Positions 20,230-29,163 of a DNA stretch of 64,000 nt are shown one piece after another. Source of the stretch: Pseudoalteromonas sp. R3 (lineage in GTDB: Bacteria > Pseudomonadota > Gammaproteobacteria > Enterobacterales > Alteromonadaceae). Location: the NCBI RefSeq assembly GCF_004014715.1, contig NZ_CP034835.1:4402001-4466000 (forward strand). Direction: 5' to 3'. The notes beneath the pieces are model-generated. The model saw only the letters and a program-made list of their open reading frames with translations, searched no databases and was not told the origin of the DNA. The stretch's first letter is position 1; every line of letters starts with the position of its first letter. Position numbers and translations under genes: made by a program.

Positions 20230-21474
20230 CTACAGCTGTCCTTTAATACTAAACACGGGATCAAATAACCAACGCAATAAGGAGCGTTCTTCAACGATGA
20301 TGTCAGCATCGAGCATCATCCCCGCCCGCAGCGGCGTCGCCTTGCCATAGGCCGTGATCTGCTGCTCTTCAAGCGCAACCACCACCCGATAAGCCGGTTG
20401 CTGTATCACGCCTGGCGTACTGGTTTCTTCTGGCAGGATCACACTGTTACTGACCTGTTGGATGGTGCCGTTATAAATACCAAACTTCTCATAGGGAAAT
20501 GCGTGGTACCTCAGTTTGGCCTCCTGGCCCAGATTAATAAAACCAAAAGAGGACGTCGGCACATAGATGATTGCCTGCATCTGGCTGCCCTGAGGCAGTA
20601 TGCTGAGCAGGTTTTGCCCTGCATTGACGCTCTTGCCCACTTTGCCTAGCAAGCCTGTGACAACACCCGCTTTGGGGGCACGCAATTCGCCCAGACGTTG
20701 CTGTTCAACGGACGATAATTGGATTTGCAGATCGGCTTGCTGTGATTCCAGCTGGCTTAAACGTTCATCATGTTGCAGCGGGAGTTTTTCCAGATCGGTA
20801 TCGTGCTGCTGAATTTGCGCAGCCAGTGTCAGCCGCTCAGATTGAATACTGGATGCCTGTTGCTGTAACGACAGCAAGGTATCCTTTTGTCGCTGAAGCT
20901 CTAGCTCAGAAATATAGCCGGTGCCTTTTAGCGTACTGATCTGGCCTACCATTTGCTGATTCAGCTGTAGCCGCTTTTCAAAAGTACTGGCCTGACTATC
21001 CAGCTCTTTCAGGCGTGCTTCTGCCGTCGCTTTCTGTTGTCTCAGCTCAGTCAGTTCCAGCACATGTTGACGCTTTTGCTGACTGATCTGCTGCTGTAAA
21101 TTGCGCAACTGAAAACTATACTGATTTAGTAACGCCTGATTGAGCTCTAATGACTGAGTACTGTGCTTGGCAGAAGCAACCCGTAACAAAGGCTGATCGG
21201 CTTCAACATAGTCTCCTTCAGCAACCAGTACTTCAGCAATGATCCCTGTCTGAGGCGCAACGAGTTTTAACACCCCTGTATTGGGCTCTATCACTCCGGA
21301 GACCCGCTCTTTACGAGCATAGCTACCGCTGGCAAGAAAAATGATACTTACAATTACGACGATCAGGATAAGTAAAGTCAGTGTCTTAAACACGGGTGGT
21401 TGAACTAAACTTACAGCTCCTTCTAGTCGGTGTCTTTTACTCTCTAATACTTCTTTTCTAAAGAGATTTTCCAT
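20230..21474 (-). CDS. HlyD-family membrane fusion protein, partner of PCAT 1
   Basis: The 414-aa protein starts MENLFRKEVLESKRHRLEGA and has one TM helix (LTLLILIVVIVSIIFLASG). It then has a split biotinyl-lipoyl hairpin (VLVAEGDYVEADQPLLRV ... GVVTGLLGKVGKSVNAGQ), a long Gln/Glu-rich coiled coil (residues ~95-250) and a barrel domain with RYHAFPYEKFGIY. It should bridge the PCAT and a TolC-like outer-membrane channel. It is the first gene of the lan operon, 30 bases upstream of the PCAT. Confidence 0.9.
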   Translation of the reverse strand: MENLFRKEVLESKRHRLEGAVSLVQPPVFKTLTLLILIVVIVSIIFLASGSYARKERVSGVIEPNTGVLKLVAPQTGIIAEVLVAEGDYVEADQPLLRVASAKHSTQSLELNQALLNQYSFQLRNLQQQISQQKRQHVLELTELRQQKATAEARLKELDSQASTFEKRLQLNQQMVGQISTLKGTGYISELELQRQKDTLLSLQQQASSIQSERLTLAAQIQQHDTDLEKLPLQHDERLSQLESQQADLQIQLSSVEQQRLGELRAPKAGVVTGLLGKVGKSVNAGQNLLSILPQGSQMQAIIYVPTSSFGFINLGQEAKLRYHAFPYEKFGIYNGTIQQVSNSVILPEETSTPGVIQQPAYRVVVALEEQQITAYGKATPLRAGMMLDADIIVEERSLLRWLFDPVFSIKGQL

Positions 21475-21603
21475 AATTACCTAACACCCGATTGTTTGAG
21501 TTTTTATTGTTAAATTTTAATTAACCCCCAGTAATGTATCACTTTGGTCATCAGAAAGGAACTCACTGTTCGATGTCTTGACAAAACAAAGGCCCGAAAT
21601 AAG

Positions 21604-21630
21604 AAACGGGAGCCTAAGCTCCCGTTTTTA
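21604..21630. terminator. Terminator downstream of glmU
   Basis: Stem AAACGGGAGC / GCTCCCGTTT with loop CTAA, T-rich on the plus-strand side. It lies directly after the glmU stop on the minus strand and upstream of the HlyD-led operon, separating the housekeeping gene from the lan operon. Confidence 0.8.
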
Positions 21631-22992
21631 TTAACTCTTTTTTACTGGTCTTTGCCAGCTATCAATATTGCGCTGCTTGCCTCGGGCCACTGCGAGTGTC
21701 TCGTCACCGACTTTTGTGGTGATCACAGACCCAGCTCCAACAGTTGCAGTCTTACCAATCTCCACCGGTGCGACCAGGGAGGAGTTAGACCCAATAAATG
21801 CACCATCACCTATAATGGTTTTCGATTTATTCACGCCATCGTAGTTGCACGTAATGGTACCAGCACCAATATTCACTTTTTCACCAATCTCAGCATCACC
21901 GAGATAAGTCAGGTGGTTTGCTTTTGATCCTTTACCAAGGCGAGACTTTTTCATTTCAACAAAGTTGCCAATATGCGAATCAGTTTCCATTACCGCACCG
22001 GGGCGCAATCTGGCGAACGGACCCAAGGTGCAGGCATCACCGACGGTTGCGTCTTCTATCATCGTGTTGGCTTTAATCACAACACCATTGCCAATCTTAC
22101 AGTTTTTCAGGACGCAGTTTGGGCCAATCACCACATCATCACCCAGCTCAACCTGGCCTTCAAGTACCACGTTTACATCAATTTGCACATCCTGCCCGGT
22201 TGTAACTTCACCACGGACATCGATGCGCATTGGATCTGCCAGGCTAGCGCCATTTAGCATCAGGGTTTCGGCCTGCCATGCCTGATAGGCTCGCTCTAAA
22301 CCAGCAAGCTGCACACGGTTGTTAGCCCCTTCAACTTCCATCGCGTCATCCGGCTGTGCTGAAGTTATTTCGACGCCATCCTGGTGTGCCATCGCAACGA
22401 TGTCGGTCAGGTAGTACTCACCCTGTGCGTTATTATTGGAGAGCTGGCCCAGCCATTTTTTTAATAGCCCACCATTCGCCGCCATAATACCGGTATTGAT
22501 CTCCTGGATTGCCAGCTGCTGCGCTGTTGCATCCTTTTGTTCAATGATACCGACCAGCTTACCATTTTCACGGATCATGCGGCCATAACCGCTTGGGTTA
22601 TCTAGATTCACGGTTAATACTGCTAAACCACGCTGTGGAGTCACCTCGAGCAGACGTTGCAAGGTAGATAGGCGAGTTAGCGGTACATCGCCATATAAGA
22701 TAAGCACAGTATCATCATCTGCAATATGCTCTTTTGTTACTGCGACAGCATGACCTGTCCCCAGTTGCTCTGCCTGATGTACCCAGTTGACATCATTATG
22801 CTTCAGCGCCTGTTTTAGCTGTTGTGCACCGTGACCATATACAAGGTTCGTCGTACTCGCACCCAAAGCTATAGCATTATCAATGACATGTTGCACCATA
22901 GGACGGCCTGCAACCGGGTGTAATACCTTAGGTAATTTTGAACGCATACGAGTACCCTTGCCCGCAGCAAGGATGACTGTAGTCAATGCCAT
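21631..22992 (-). CDS. glmU: Bifunctional UDP-N-acetylglucosamine pyrophosphorylase / glucosamine-1-phosphate N-acetyltransferase
   Basis: Start placed at [20 protein letters not shown] (22992), the canonical GlmU N terminus with nucleotide-binding motif LAAGKGTRM; the longer frame adds 31 unrelated residues. The C-terminal left-handed beta-helix is complete ([34 protein letters not shown]). About 453 aa. It makes UDP-GlcNAc for peptidoglycan and lipid A. In many gammaproteobacteria glmU follows atpC; here lanthipeptide genes lie on both sides, which marks an insertion. Confidence 0.95.
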   Translation of the reverse strand: MALTTVILAAGKGTRMRSKLPKVLHPVAGRPMVQHVIDNAIALGASTTNLVYGHGAQQLKQALKHNDVNWVHQAEQLGTGHAVAVTKEHIADDDTVLILYGDVPLTRLSTLQRLLEVTPQRGLAVLTVNLDNPSGYGRMIRENGKLVGIIEQKDATAQQLAIQEINTGIMAANGGLLKKWLGQLSNNNAQGEYYLTDIVAMAHQDGVEITSAQPDDAMEVEGANNRVQLAGLERAYQAWQAETLMLNGASLADPMRIDVRGEVTTGQDVQIDVNVVLEGQVELGDDVVIGPNCVLKNCKIGNGVVIKANTMIEDATVGDACTLGPFARLRPGAVMETDSHIGNFVEMKKSRLGKGSKANHLTYLGDAEIGEKVNIGAGTITCNYDGVNKSKTIIGDGAFIGSNSSLVAPVEIGKTATVGAGSVITTKVGDETLAVARGKQRNIDSWQRPVKKS

Positions 22993-23396
22993 AACATTAT
23001 TCTCTTCTAATTTGTTGTCTACCACGAAGAGCATAGGAATGCCTTTCCATTGCATGGGCAACCCGCTCCATTTATGCGGTGACATTGTAACGCTTAATTC
23101 TGCGTATTGTCAGTAACGAATGCCTTCTTTCTTAGCGTAGCAGTGCCGTGCTCACTCGCATATGTCAGCAAAAACACAATAACACCCGCCTGCCTGATAT
23201 AGAGCAATGCTACCTGTCATATTATACAGCTAGACAATAAGAATAATAAAAGATTTAGGAATAACACCCCATAAGAAATAAAACCTGTAATAAAAGCCAG
23301 CTTATAAAAACACCAATCAGCGCTATTATTTAATCACTGGCTAACGCCAAGAAGACAAAACCTAGTTTGTTAAACAAATACTACCTGGAGATAAAG
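22993..23396. other. Intergenic region before the lanthipeptide precursor array
   Basis: About 400 bases between the divergent glmU and the first precursor ORF. It becomes AT-rich towards 23400 and must hold both the glmU promoter and the promoter of the precursor array. No gene or clear operator is visible. Confidence 0.6.
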
Positions 23397-23513
23397 ATGA
23401 ATACATCAAGCGACATTAAAACAGCTGAAGAAATTAGTGACGGCTTGAGTTTTGATAAAACAGCAAACTTATCAAGTCATTTTTGTGAAACCAGGGTCAA
23501 CCGTGCAATTTAA
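23397..23513 (+). CDS. Divergent 38-aa putative lanthipeptide-like precursor
   Basis: Begins MNTSSDIKTAEEISDGLSFD and ends KTANLSSHFCETRVNRAI, with CTGGAG upstream of the ATG. It lies 16 bases before the seven-copy precursor array on the same strand and has the same length (38 aa), one Cys and a Ser-Ser-x-x-Cys patch comparable to the Ser-x2-Ser-x2-Cys of the array. The leader differs completely: no LKLQ and no GG site. It may be a different precursor, perhaps for LanB/LanC, or a leader ORF. Function inferred from position only. Confidence 0.45.
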   Translation: MNTSSDIKTAEEISDGLSFDKTANLSSHFCETRVNRAI

Positions 23514-23529
23514 AAATCGGAGAATAATT

Positions 23530-23646
23530 ATGAACAACGTATTAAAACTACAAGCAGTACAGTCTGGCAACAACAACGCTGAAATCCAGGAGTGGAGCAC
23601 TATCTCTAACCACTGTGGCAGTGACAGCCTGCAAAAATCACTTTAA
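23530..23646 (+). CDS. Class III lanthipeptide precursor, copy 1
   Basis: A 38-aa peptide. The leader MNNVLKLQAVQSGNNNAEIQ contains LKLQ, matching the LxLQ helix recognised by class III synthetases. The core EWSTISNHCGSDSLQKSL has Ser-x2-Ser-x2-Cys, similar to labionin-forming motifs. A GGAG-type site precedes the ATG. It is the first of seven tandem copies that lead directly into the LanKC gene. There is no double-glycine site, so the leader must be removed by another protease. Confidence 0.85.
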   Translation: MNNVLKLQAVQSGNNNAEIQEWSTISNHCGSDSLQKSL

Positions 23647-23673
23647 TTAAATAAACACACCGGAGAAATAAAA

Positions 23674-23790
23674 ATGAACAACGTATTAAAACTACAAGCA
23701 GTACAGTCTGGCAACAACAACGCTGAAATCCAGGAATGGAGCACTATCTCTAACCATTGTGGCAGTGACAGCCTGCAAAAATCGCTTTAA
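23674..23790 (+). CDS. Class III lanthipeptide precursor, copy 2
   Basis: Same 38-aa sequence as copy 1, differing only in silent bases (for example GAG/GAA in the core and CAC/CAT before the Cys). The upstream spacer with ribosome site CGGAGAAATAAAA is also repeated, so the whole ~144-base unit was duplicated. Confidence 0.85.
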   Translation: MNNVLKLQAVQSGNNNAEIQEWSTISNHCGSDSLQKSL

Positions 23791-23817
23791 TTAAATAAAT
23801 ATACCGGAGAAATAAAA

Positions 23818-23934
23818 ATGAACAACGTATTAAAACTACAAGCAGTACAGTCTGGCAACAACAACGCTGAAATCCAGGAATGGAGCACTATCTCTAACCA
23901 CTGTGGCAGTGACAGCCTGCAAAAATCGCTTTAA
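23818..23934 (+). CDS. Class III lanthipeptide precursor, copy 3
   Basis: Identical protein to copies 1 and 2 (leader with LKLQ, core EWSTISNHCGSDSLQKSL), 144 bases downstream of copy 2 with the same CGGAGAAATAAAA ribosome site. Confidence 0.85.
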   Translation: MNNVLKLQAVQSGNNNAEIQEWSTISNHCGSDSLQKSL

Positions 23935-23961
23935 TTAAATAAACATATCGGAGAAATAAAA

Positions 23962-24078
23962 ATGAACAACGTATTAAAACTACAAGCAGTACAGTCTGGC
24001 AACAACAACGCTGAAATCCAGGAGTGGAGCACTATCTCTAACCACTGTGGCAGTGACAGCCTGCAAAAATCGCTTTAA
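23962..24078 (+). CDS. Class III lanthipeptide precursor, copy 4
   Basis: Identical protein to copies 1-3, again 144 bases from the previous start. Only silent base changes separate it from its neighbours. Confidence 0.85.
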   Translation: MNNVLKLQAVQSGNNNAEIQEWSTISNHCGSDSLQKSL

Positions 24079-24105
24079 TTAATTAAATATACCGGAGAAA
24101 TAATA

Positions 24106-24222
24106 ATGAACAACGTATTAAAACTACAAGCAGTGCAGTCTGGCAATAACAACGCTGAAATCCAAGACTGGAGCACTATCTCAAACCACTGTGGCAGCGA
24201 CAGCCTGCAGAAATCACTTTAA
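24106..24222 (+). CDS. Class III lanthipeptide precursor, copy 5
   Basis: Differs from copies 1-4 by one residue: the core begins DWSTISNHCG instead of EWSTISNHCG. The remaining leader and core residues are the same. The intergenic spacer after it changes to TTAGAAAAAGATCGGAG, shared with copy 6. Confidence 0.85.
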   Translation: MNNVLKLQAVQSGNNNAEIQDWSTISNHCGSDSLQKSL

Positions 24223-24246
24223 TTAGAAAAAGATCGGAGAAATATA

Positions 24247-24363
24247 ATGAACAACGTATTAAAACTACAAGCAGTGCAGTCTGGCAACAACAACGCTGAA
24301 ATCCAAGACTGGAGCACTATCTCTAACCACTGTGGCAGCGATAGCCTGCAGAAATCACTTTAA
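24247..24363 (+). CDS. Class III lanthipeptide precursor, copy 6
   Basis: Same protein as copy 5 (core begins DWSTISNHCG, ends SDSLQKSL). The start is 141 bases after that of copy 5. Confidence 0.85.
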   Translation: MNNVLKLQAVQSGNNNAEIQDWSTISNHCGSDSLQKSL

Positions 24364-24387
24364 TTAGAAAAAGATCGGAGAAATATA

Positions 24388-24501
24388 ATGAACAACGTAT
24401 TAAAGCTACAAAGCATCGCTTCAGGTAACGATAACGCAGAGATCCAGGAGTGGAGCACCATTTCCAACCACTGTGGAAACAGACTGGAAAAAGCACTTTA
24501 A
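24388..24501 (+). CDS. Class III lanthipeptide precursor, copy 7 (divergent)
   Basis: A 37-aa variant and the most diverged copy: leader MNNVLKLQSIASGNDNAEIQ, core EWSTISNHCGNRLEKAL. The WSTISNHCG block is kept exactly, while the C-terminal SDSLQKSL becomes NRLEKAL, losing three Ser. Conservation of Ser-x2-Ser-x2-Cys across the copies points to that block as the modified ring region. Confidence 0.85.
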   Translation: MNNVLKLQSIASGNDNAEIQEWSTISNHCGNRLEKAL

Positions 24502-24675
24502 GTGCTCTTCGGCTGGGCTGAGATAAAAACAGTGACTGATTCTGAAAGGAGATAAATCCTTCCAGATACCTCTGGGTCAGGTTAATAATGGATTGCTTGA
24601 CCAAGAGTGCACAGCACCTGTTTGCTCAGCTCCTTGCTGTTTAGAAAATAACTTTAAATAACAACAGGTGTCGGT
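24502..24675 (+). other. Structured spacer between precursor array and LanKC gene
   Basis: A short palindrome (AGCACTT-T-AAGTGCT) spans the last codons of copy 7 and the start of the spacer. It could partly terminate or stabilise the highly repeated precursor mRNA so that LanKC is made in smaller amounts. There is no U tract, so this is inference. No ORF is supported here. Confidence 0.4.
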
Positions 24676-27330
24676 ATGTATAACAACTCTTATATGTTGG
24701 GTGATAATGAGTACTTTACTCAACCCGCTATCATGAAGCCAGATGAGGCCATTGCACAGGCAGTCTCGTCAACAGTCCCTGAATCGTGGTCAACTAAGCA
24801 CCATAGTATTTGGCTCTCAGCAACACCCAGCTATCAGCAACTACCCGAGCAGGGCTTTAAAATTCACGTTTCAGCTTCCACTGAAGATGCACTGTCTATC
24901 ATTCGGGCAACCCTGCAACAATGCATAGAGTTCGACACATCATTTAAAGTTATTTGCCGCCAGGACATAGCCAACCAAATGGCATCCAAAGCCACCGGAA
25001 GGGGCAGCTCTGGAAAACTCATCACTATTTACCCACGCAGTGTGTCCATATTTAAACAACTGATCCAAGCCATTTATGAAGTAACAAAAGAGTTTAATGG
25101 CCCTTATATTCTTTCAGACAAACGTTATAAAGATAGCAAAGTAGTATATTACCGTTATGGTGGCTTTAAATTGTTGCCACAACAAAAAGCAGATGGCAGC
25201 CAGGTTGCCTGTATCAAAAAGCCAGATGGTACGCTTATCAAAGATGAGCGCGAAGCCTTTTATAAATTGCCAGAATGGATACAGGAACCCTTTAAGCTAA
25301 CAGACAGTTCAGATGAAAGCATAGCGCCACTCAATGATCGATATGAAGTCATTGAGGCCTTGTCTTTTTCCAATAGTGGTGGTGTATATAAAGCGAAGGA
25401 TCTGCAAACTTCACAGACTGTCGTGGTCAAAGAAGCAAGACCTTATGTACACTTCTCCAGTGTGGCAGATCAGGGCGCAATTTACGCCGATCAAGTACTG
25501 CAGAACGAATTTAGTGTTATCAAAACGCTCAGCAGTAGCCGCTACTTTCCGACCGCGATAGACTGGTTTACCGAGTGGGAACATTCATTCTTAGTCGAGG
25601 AATACATTGACGGCACACCGTTGCGTAATTACCGCGGTAAAAAAGAAGTCACTTTAGTGCCATTTGTCGCAGACGTTGCCAGTGCTGAGCGATTCCAACA
25701 ACATTTTATCTGGATCGCCCGCGAAACCATCGCAGCCGTGACAGAAGCACACCAACGCGGAGTGGTTTTAGGTGATGTATCACCAAACAATATTCTGGTT
25801 GACGAACAGGCCAAAACAATCCGATTCATAGATTTCGAAGGTGCTTATCACCCTGAGCAGAACGCTCAAATGCAACGCGCTTTACTGACGACCCCCGGGT
25901 TTAGTAATGAAGGCTTTATGGATACCGGTGCAACCTATAAAGGCGACTGGTTCGCTCTGGCCATGGCGCTGTACAGCATGATTTTTCCAGCGCTGCATAT
26001 TTTTTCTCTGGCCCCTGAAAAGCGTTGGCAACTGCTGCACAAACTACAAAATGATTGTGCACTCAACCCTCACCTTACAGAGGTCATTCAAAAGCTGGCT
26101 GACGGTGAGCCAGAGCAAGCAAAAAGCGCATTAGTTAAACTTGCCGAAACCGCTAATCCACAAATTGCGAATACCAGCGCGCACTTCATTACGGCCTTGC
26201 CCGATTACGATCAGCACCCAGTTGCAAATGCCAAAGACTTTGCGCTCCGGGTGAATAAGATAGCTGCATTTATTTCACAAGGGATCAAGACTAACATCGA
26301 CCCGCATTTTATGCCCATCGATTACACGGCATTTGACGTTCACCCTCTGGCACTCACTTATGGTTACTATGGACCCGCCGTGTTTATGGCCAAGACAGGT
26401 CATGATGTTCCGGCACATTTGCTGGAGAAAATCGCCGATTTTGAGACTCAAACCTCTACCGCAGGCCTGTTCGTCGGCTATGCAGGTATGGCACTGGCCG
26501 AACTAGAACTAGACCGTGAAGTGCAGGCCAAACGCTGGGCCGACTATGCCCTGGATTCGATGAGTAAGTTTGATGCGGTTAGCTTTGCACATGGTCTGGC
26601 AGGTGTCGGCTATATGTGTCTGAAGCTGTATACCCGCTATCACGACGCAGTATACCTTGAGCACGCCGGGTCCATTGCACAACAGCTGCAGCTGCGCGCT
26701 TGCGACACCGAGCACGGTTGCTACTTTCCCGTTGCTGAGGATGAGGAAACACCGGTTGGCTTTGCACACGGCAGCGCCGGAGTCGCCCTGTTCTTACTCT
26801 ATCTGGCCAAACTGACACATAACACAACCACACTGGAGTTTGCCAAAGCGGCGCTGGCACATGATATTCAGGCCGGACTTACCGCTGAGGGAGAATATAA
26901 GTGGGGTAAAACGGTAGACAGCAAAACGGTCCTGCCTTACTGGGAGCATGGTGCAGCAGGAATTGGTGCCGTGGTGATCCGCTTTTATCGAGAAACAGGC
27001 GATGCCAGCTACCTTGAGCTCGCACAGTCGATTGCACTATCCGCATACTCTCGCTACTCAGTTGATCAGGGTCAGTTTATTGGTGTTTCAGGCATCGTTG
27101 AGTTTTTCATCGACCTCTATCAAATCACGGAAAATACTCACTATCGTCAGGTTGCCTGCGAGATCAGTGAACGATTGACGCTGTTCTCCATCGACCGTCA
27201 GCAAGGTGAAATATATCCAAGCCGTCACTCTGTACGCCTATCTGCGGATTATGCTTTTGGCTCTTCGGGCATAGGTATGATGCTGCACAGGCTTGCTACC
27301 GGTGGTCATCGCTTCATGCATGATTTGTAA
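24676..27330 (+). CDS. lanKC: Class III lanthionine synthetase (LanKC)
   Basis: This 884-aa trifunctional enzyme has a lyase-like N-terminal domain (GFKIHVSASTEDALSIIRAT, GRGSSGKLITIYPRS, GPYILSDKRYKDSKVVYYRY). A kinase domain follows with the glycine-rich loop SFSNSGGVYKA, Lys252 in VVVKEARP, catalytic Asp367 in GDVSPNNIL and DFEG at Asp386. The C-terminal LanC-like cyclase lacks zinc ligands: WEHGAAGIG and IGVSGI stand where LanC has WCYG and CHG. This makes it class III rather than class IV. It should phosphorylate and eliminate Ser/Thr and then cyclise the seven upstream precursors. Confidence 0.92.
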   Translation: MYNNSYMLGDNEYFTQPAIMKPDEAIAQAVSSTVPESWSTKHHSIWLSATPSYQQLPEQGFKIHVSASTEDALSIIRATLQQCIEFDTSFKVICRQDIANQMASKATGRGSSGKLITIYPRSVSIFKQLIQAIYEVTKEFNGPYILSDKRYKDSKVVYYRYGGFKLLPQQKADGSQVACIKKPDGTLIKDEREAFYKLPEWIQEPFKLTDSSDESIAPLNDRYEVIEALSFSNSGGVYKAKDLQTSQTVVVKEARPYVHFSSVADQGAIYADQVLQNEFSVIKTLSSSRYFPTAIDWFTEWEHSFLVEEYIDGTPLRNYRGKKEVTLVPFVADVASAERFQQHFIWIARETIAAVTEAHQRGVVLGDVSPNNILVDEQAKTIRFIDFEGAYHPEQNAQMQRALLTTPGFSNEGFMDTGATYKGDWFALAMALYSMIFPALHIFSLAPEKRWQLLHKLQNDCALNPHLTEVIQKLADGEPEQAKSALVKLAETANPQIANTSAHFITALPDYDQHPVANAKDFALRVNKIAAFISQGIKTNIDPHFMPIDYTAFDVHPLALTYGYYGPAVFMAKTGHDVPAHLLEKIADFETQTSTAGLFVGYAGMALAELELDREVQAKRWADYALDSMSKFDAVSFAHGLAGVGYMCLKLYTRYHDAVYLEHAGSIAQQLQLRACDTEHGCYFPVAEDEETPVGFAHGSAGVALFLLYLAKLTHNTTTLEFAKAALAHDIQAGLTAEGEYKWGKTVDSKTVLPYWEHGAAGIGAVVIRFYRETGDASYLELAQSIALSAYSRYSVDQGQFIGVSGIVEFFIDLYQITENTHYRQVACEISERLTLFSIDRQQGEIYPSRHSVRLSADYAFGSSGIGMMLHRLATGGHRFMHDL

Positions 27331-27341
27331 AAAATGAGGGA

Positions 27342-27366
27342 GGCAGTCTGGCAATGTCAGACTGCC
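27342..27366 (+). promoter_or_regulatory. Intercistronic hairpin after lanKC
   Basis: A perfect 9-bp stem (GGCAGTCTG / CAGACTGCC) with a 7-base loop between LanKC and the ABC transporter gene, without a T run. It probably affects mRNA stability or gives partial termination. Confidence 0.5.
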
Positions 27367-27409
27367 CACACACTCCCCGATGAGCCGGGGTTATATAGGA
27401 AGTGTTCTT

Positions 27410-28999
27410 ATGCCTATCAGTAAATCGAACTTAAAAACCGCCGGGCAATTACTGGCCCCGCAAAAGTCTCGGCTGGCATTGTTGCTGGTACTAACTGCAA
27501 TTCAGGCAGTATTTTTTACTGTTGTTGATCCGCTCGCCTTAAAGTGGCTGATTGATGCCATTAATGAAGGCAATCAGTCTTTCTTTATGTGGTTGGCCAT
27601 CATCGTCACCTCAGTTGCCACCGGCGGTCGCTTGCTTATCTACTGGACCACACTGACAAGACAGAAAATCAAAAATACCTTACAGGAACAATTATCGGTC
27701 GACCTGGCCAACAGCTATTACCAGCATGACTGTCAGGAGATCACCCATCATGGCCGTGGCTACTATATTTCACGCCTCTATGATGAGCCTAAAAAGCTCT
27801 CAGAAATGATAGATACCCTGGTTGCATTTACGACCTGTGTGTTCATTTGTATTTCAGGCATTTCGGTGGCCATTTGGATCAGCTGGGAGATCACCCTCGC
27901 CCTGGCCATCATCTTGCCTTGCTTGTATTTTCTGGCGAATCGCTTTAGTGGCAAGATCAGTGACAGCACCAAACAATTGCAAGAATCCGAAGCTCAGTTT
28001 AAGTCGATTTTAGCAACCGTTGTAGACAGTTATAAACATGTTCGCCTGTTTTCACTGAATCAAACAGCGCAGAGCACCATTAAATCAGGTTTGCAGGCCT
28101 CACTAAATGCCCAGTATAAAAATACTCGTTACAGTGCCCTGTATCAGTCAATCAGTGCCGTTTTTCTCTCTTACACTGAGTTAGCCGTTATCATAGTCGC
28201 GGGATTTCAGGTCATCCTGGGTGTGATCACCATAGGTTCCTTATTTGCCCTGACGCGTGCTTTCAGCCTGATCATCAACGCGGTTGAGCAACTCTCAGCC
28301 CTGGTGCCCCGCCTGGCAACTTTAGACGCATTACTGGACCGCTACACCGAGTTTAAAGCGCTGGCCACAGATGCTGAGGCGCACACTCAGCTAACCGACA
28401 GTGACACGATCAGCTTTAACAATGTTGACTTCGATTTTCAGGCCAAGCCCATTTTAAAAAGCACAAGCCTGACTGTGGATAAATGCGACCGTGTATTGAT
28501 CAGTGGCCCCAATGGAGCGGGGAAAAGTACTCTGGCACATTTGTTGACAGGCTTTTACACGCCGAACCAGGGCGAGATCTCAAAACCGGCTATGTCGCAT
28601 ATCAGCGCCTCTTTATACCCCTTTGGCCTGCTTCCCGGCACTGTGGGGGACAATATTGACCGCATTATCGCACAAGGTGGAGATCGCCAAAAAGCAGATG
28701 AATTGGTTGAAAAACTCGGCCTACTGGAGTGTTTAGATAAGCCCTTTGAACGCCTGTCTGAAGGACAGAAGAAAAAGTGTCAGATAGCGATTTGCCTGCT
28801 TAAAACAGCCAGTGTTTACTTGCTTGATGAGCCATTAGCCAACATCGATGACGCCAGCAAAGGCGATATTCTGCAGATCATTAATGACTACACACAAAAC
28901 GCGGCTTTATTGATGATAATGCACGAAGGAAACCGCTTCAGTCATATGTTTAACCGCTTTTTAAATATAGAGGGGCAAGGAAACGTGAAGCTCGTCTAA
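27410..28999 (+). CDS. ABC exporter without C39 peptidase
   Basis: Start chosen at MPISKSNLKTAGQLL (27410), preceded by AGGAAG; an ATG 30 bases upstream lies in the spacer. The ~529-aa protein has an N-terminal six-TM exporter domain (residues ~20-310) and a C-terminal ATPase with Walker A GPNGAGKST, variant signature LSEGQKKK, Walker B VYLLDEP and H-loop MHEGNR. The signature Gly to Glu change is unusual. It lacks a leader peptidase, which fits the absence of a GG site in the class III precursors. Likely exporter of the LanKC product. Confidence 0.85.
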   Translation: MPISKSNLKTAGQLLAPQKSRLALLLVLTAIQAVFFTVVDPLALKWLIDAINEGNQSFFMWLAIIVTSVATGGRLLIYWTTLTRQKIKNTLQEQLSVDLANSYYQHDCQEITHHGRGYYISRLYDEPKKLSEMIDTLVAFTTCVFICISGISVAIWISWEITLALAIILPCLYFLANRFSGKISDSTKQLQESEAQFKSILATVVDSYKHVRLFSLNQTAQSTIKSGLQASLNAQYKNTRYSALYQSISAVFLSYTELAVIIVAGFQVILGVITIGSLFALTRAFSLIINAVEQLSALVPRLATLDALLDRYTEFKALATDAEAHTQLTDSDTISFNNVDFDFQAKPILKSTSLTVDKCDRVLISGPNGAGKSTLAHLLTGFYTPNQGEISKPAMSHISASLYPFGLLPGTVGDNIDRIIAQGGDRQKADELVEKLGLLECLDKPFERLSEGQKKKCQIAICLLKTASVYLLDEPLANIDDASKGDILQIINDYTQNAALLMIMHEGNRFSHMFNRFLNIEGQGNVKLV

Positions 29000-29029
29000 C
29001 GCCTTACCTCACAGACCAAACACCGACAC

Positions 29030-29058
29030 GGGCCGCCCATGGATGGGTAGCCCTTTTT
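29030..29058 (+). terminator. Terminator after the ABC exporter gene
   Basis: Two stacked stems (GGGC/GCCC and CCCAT/ATGGG) followed directly by five T. It lies between the exporter gene and the next HlyD-like gene, splitting the plus-strand genes into at least two transcription units. Confidence 0.7.
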
Positions 29059-29163
29059 GCGTACGCCATCATGATCCTGTTGTATTTTACAGCTAACTAA
29101 GCCCCCGTCCGACAAGTATATTTAATCTACAAAGTTCACTTTAGGTTCCAAAGGGGAAAGCCC

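Noticed and set aside
24323..24604. 93-codon minus-strand ORF across precursor copy 7
   Set aside because: Shadow of the plus-strand precursor array and spacer.
24510..24610. TPP-riboswitch-like string (GGGCTGAGAT ... GGTTAATAATGG)
   Set aside because: Only fragments of the aptamer consensus are present; the P2 pairing partner and the GCGNNGGRA end are missing, and the neighbours are unrelated to thiamine.
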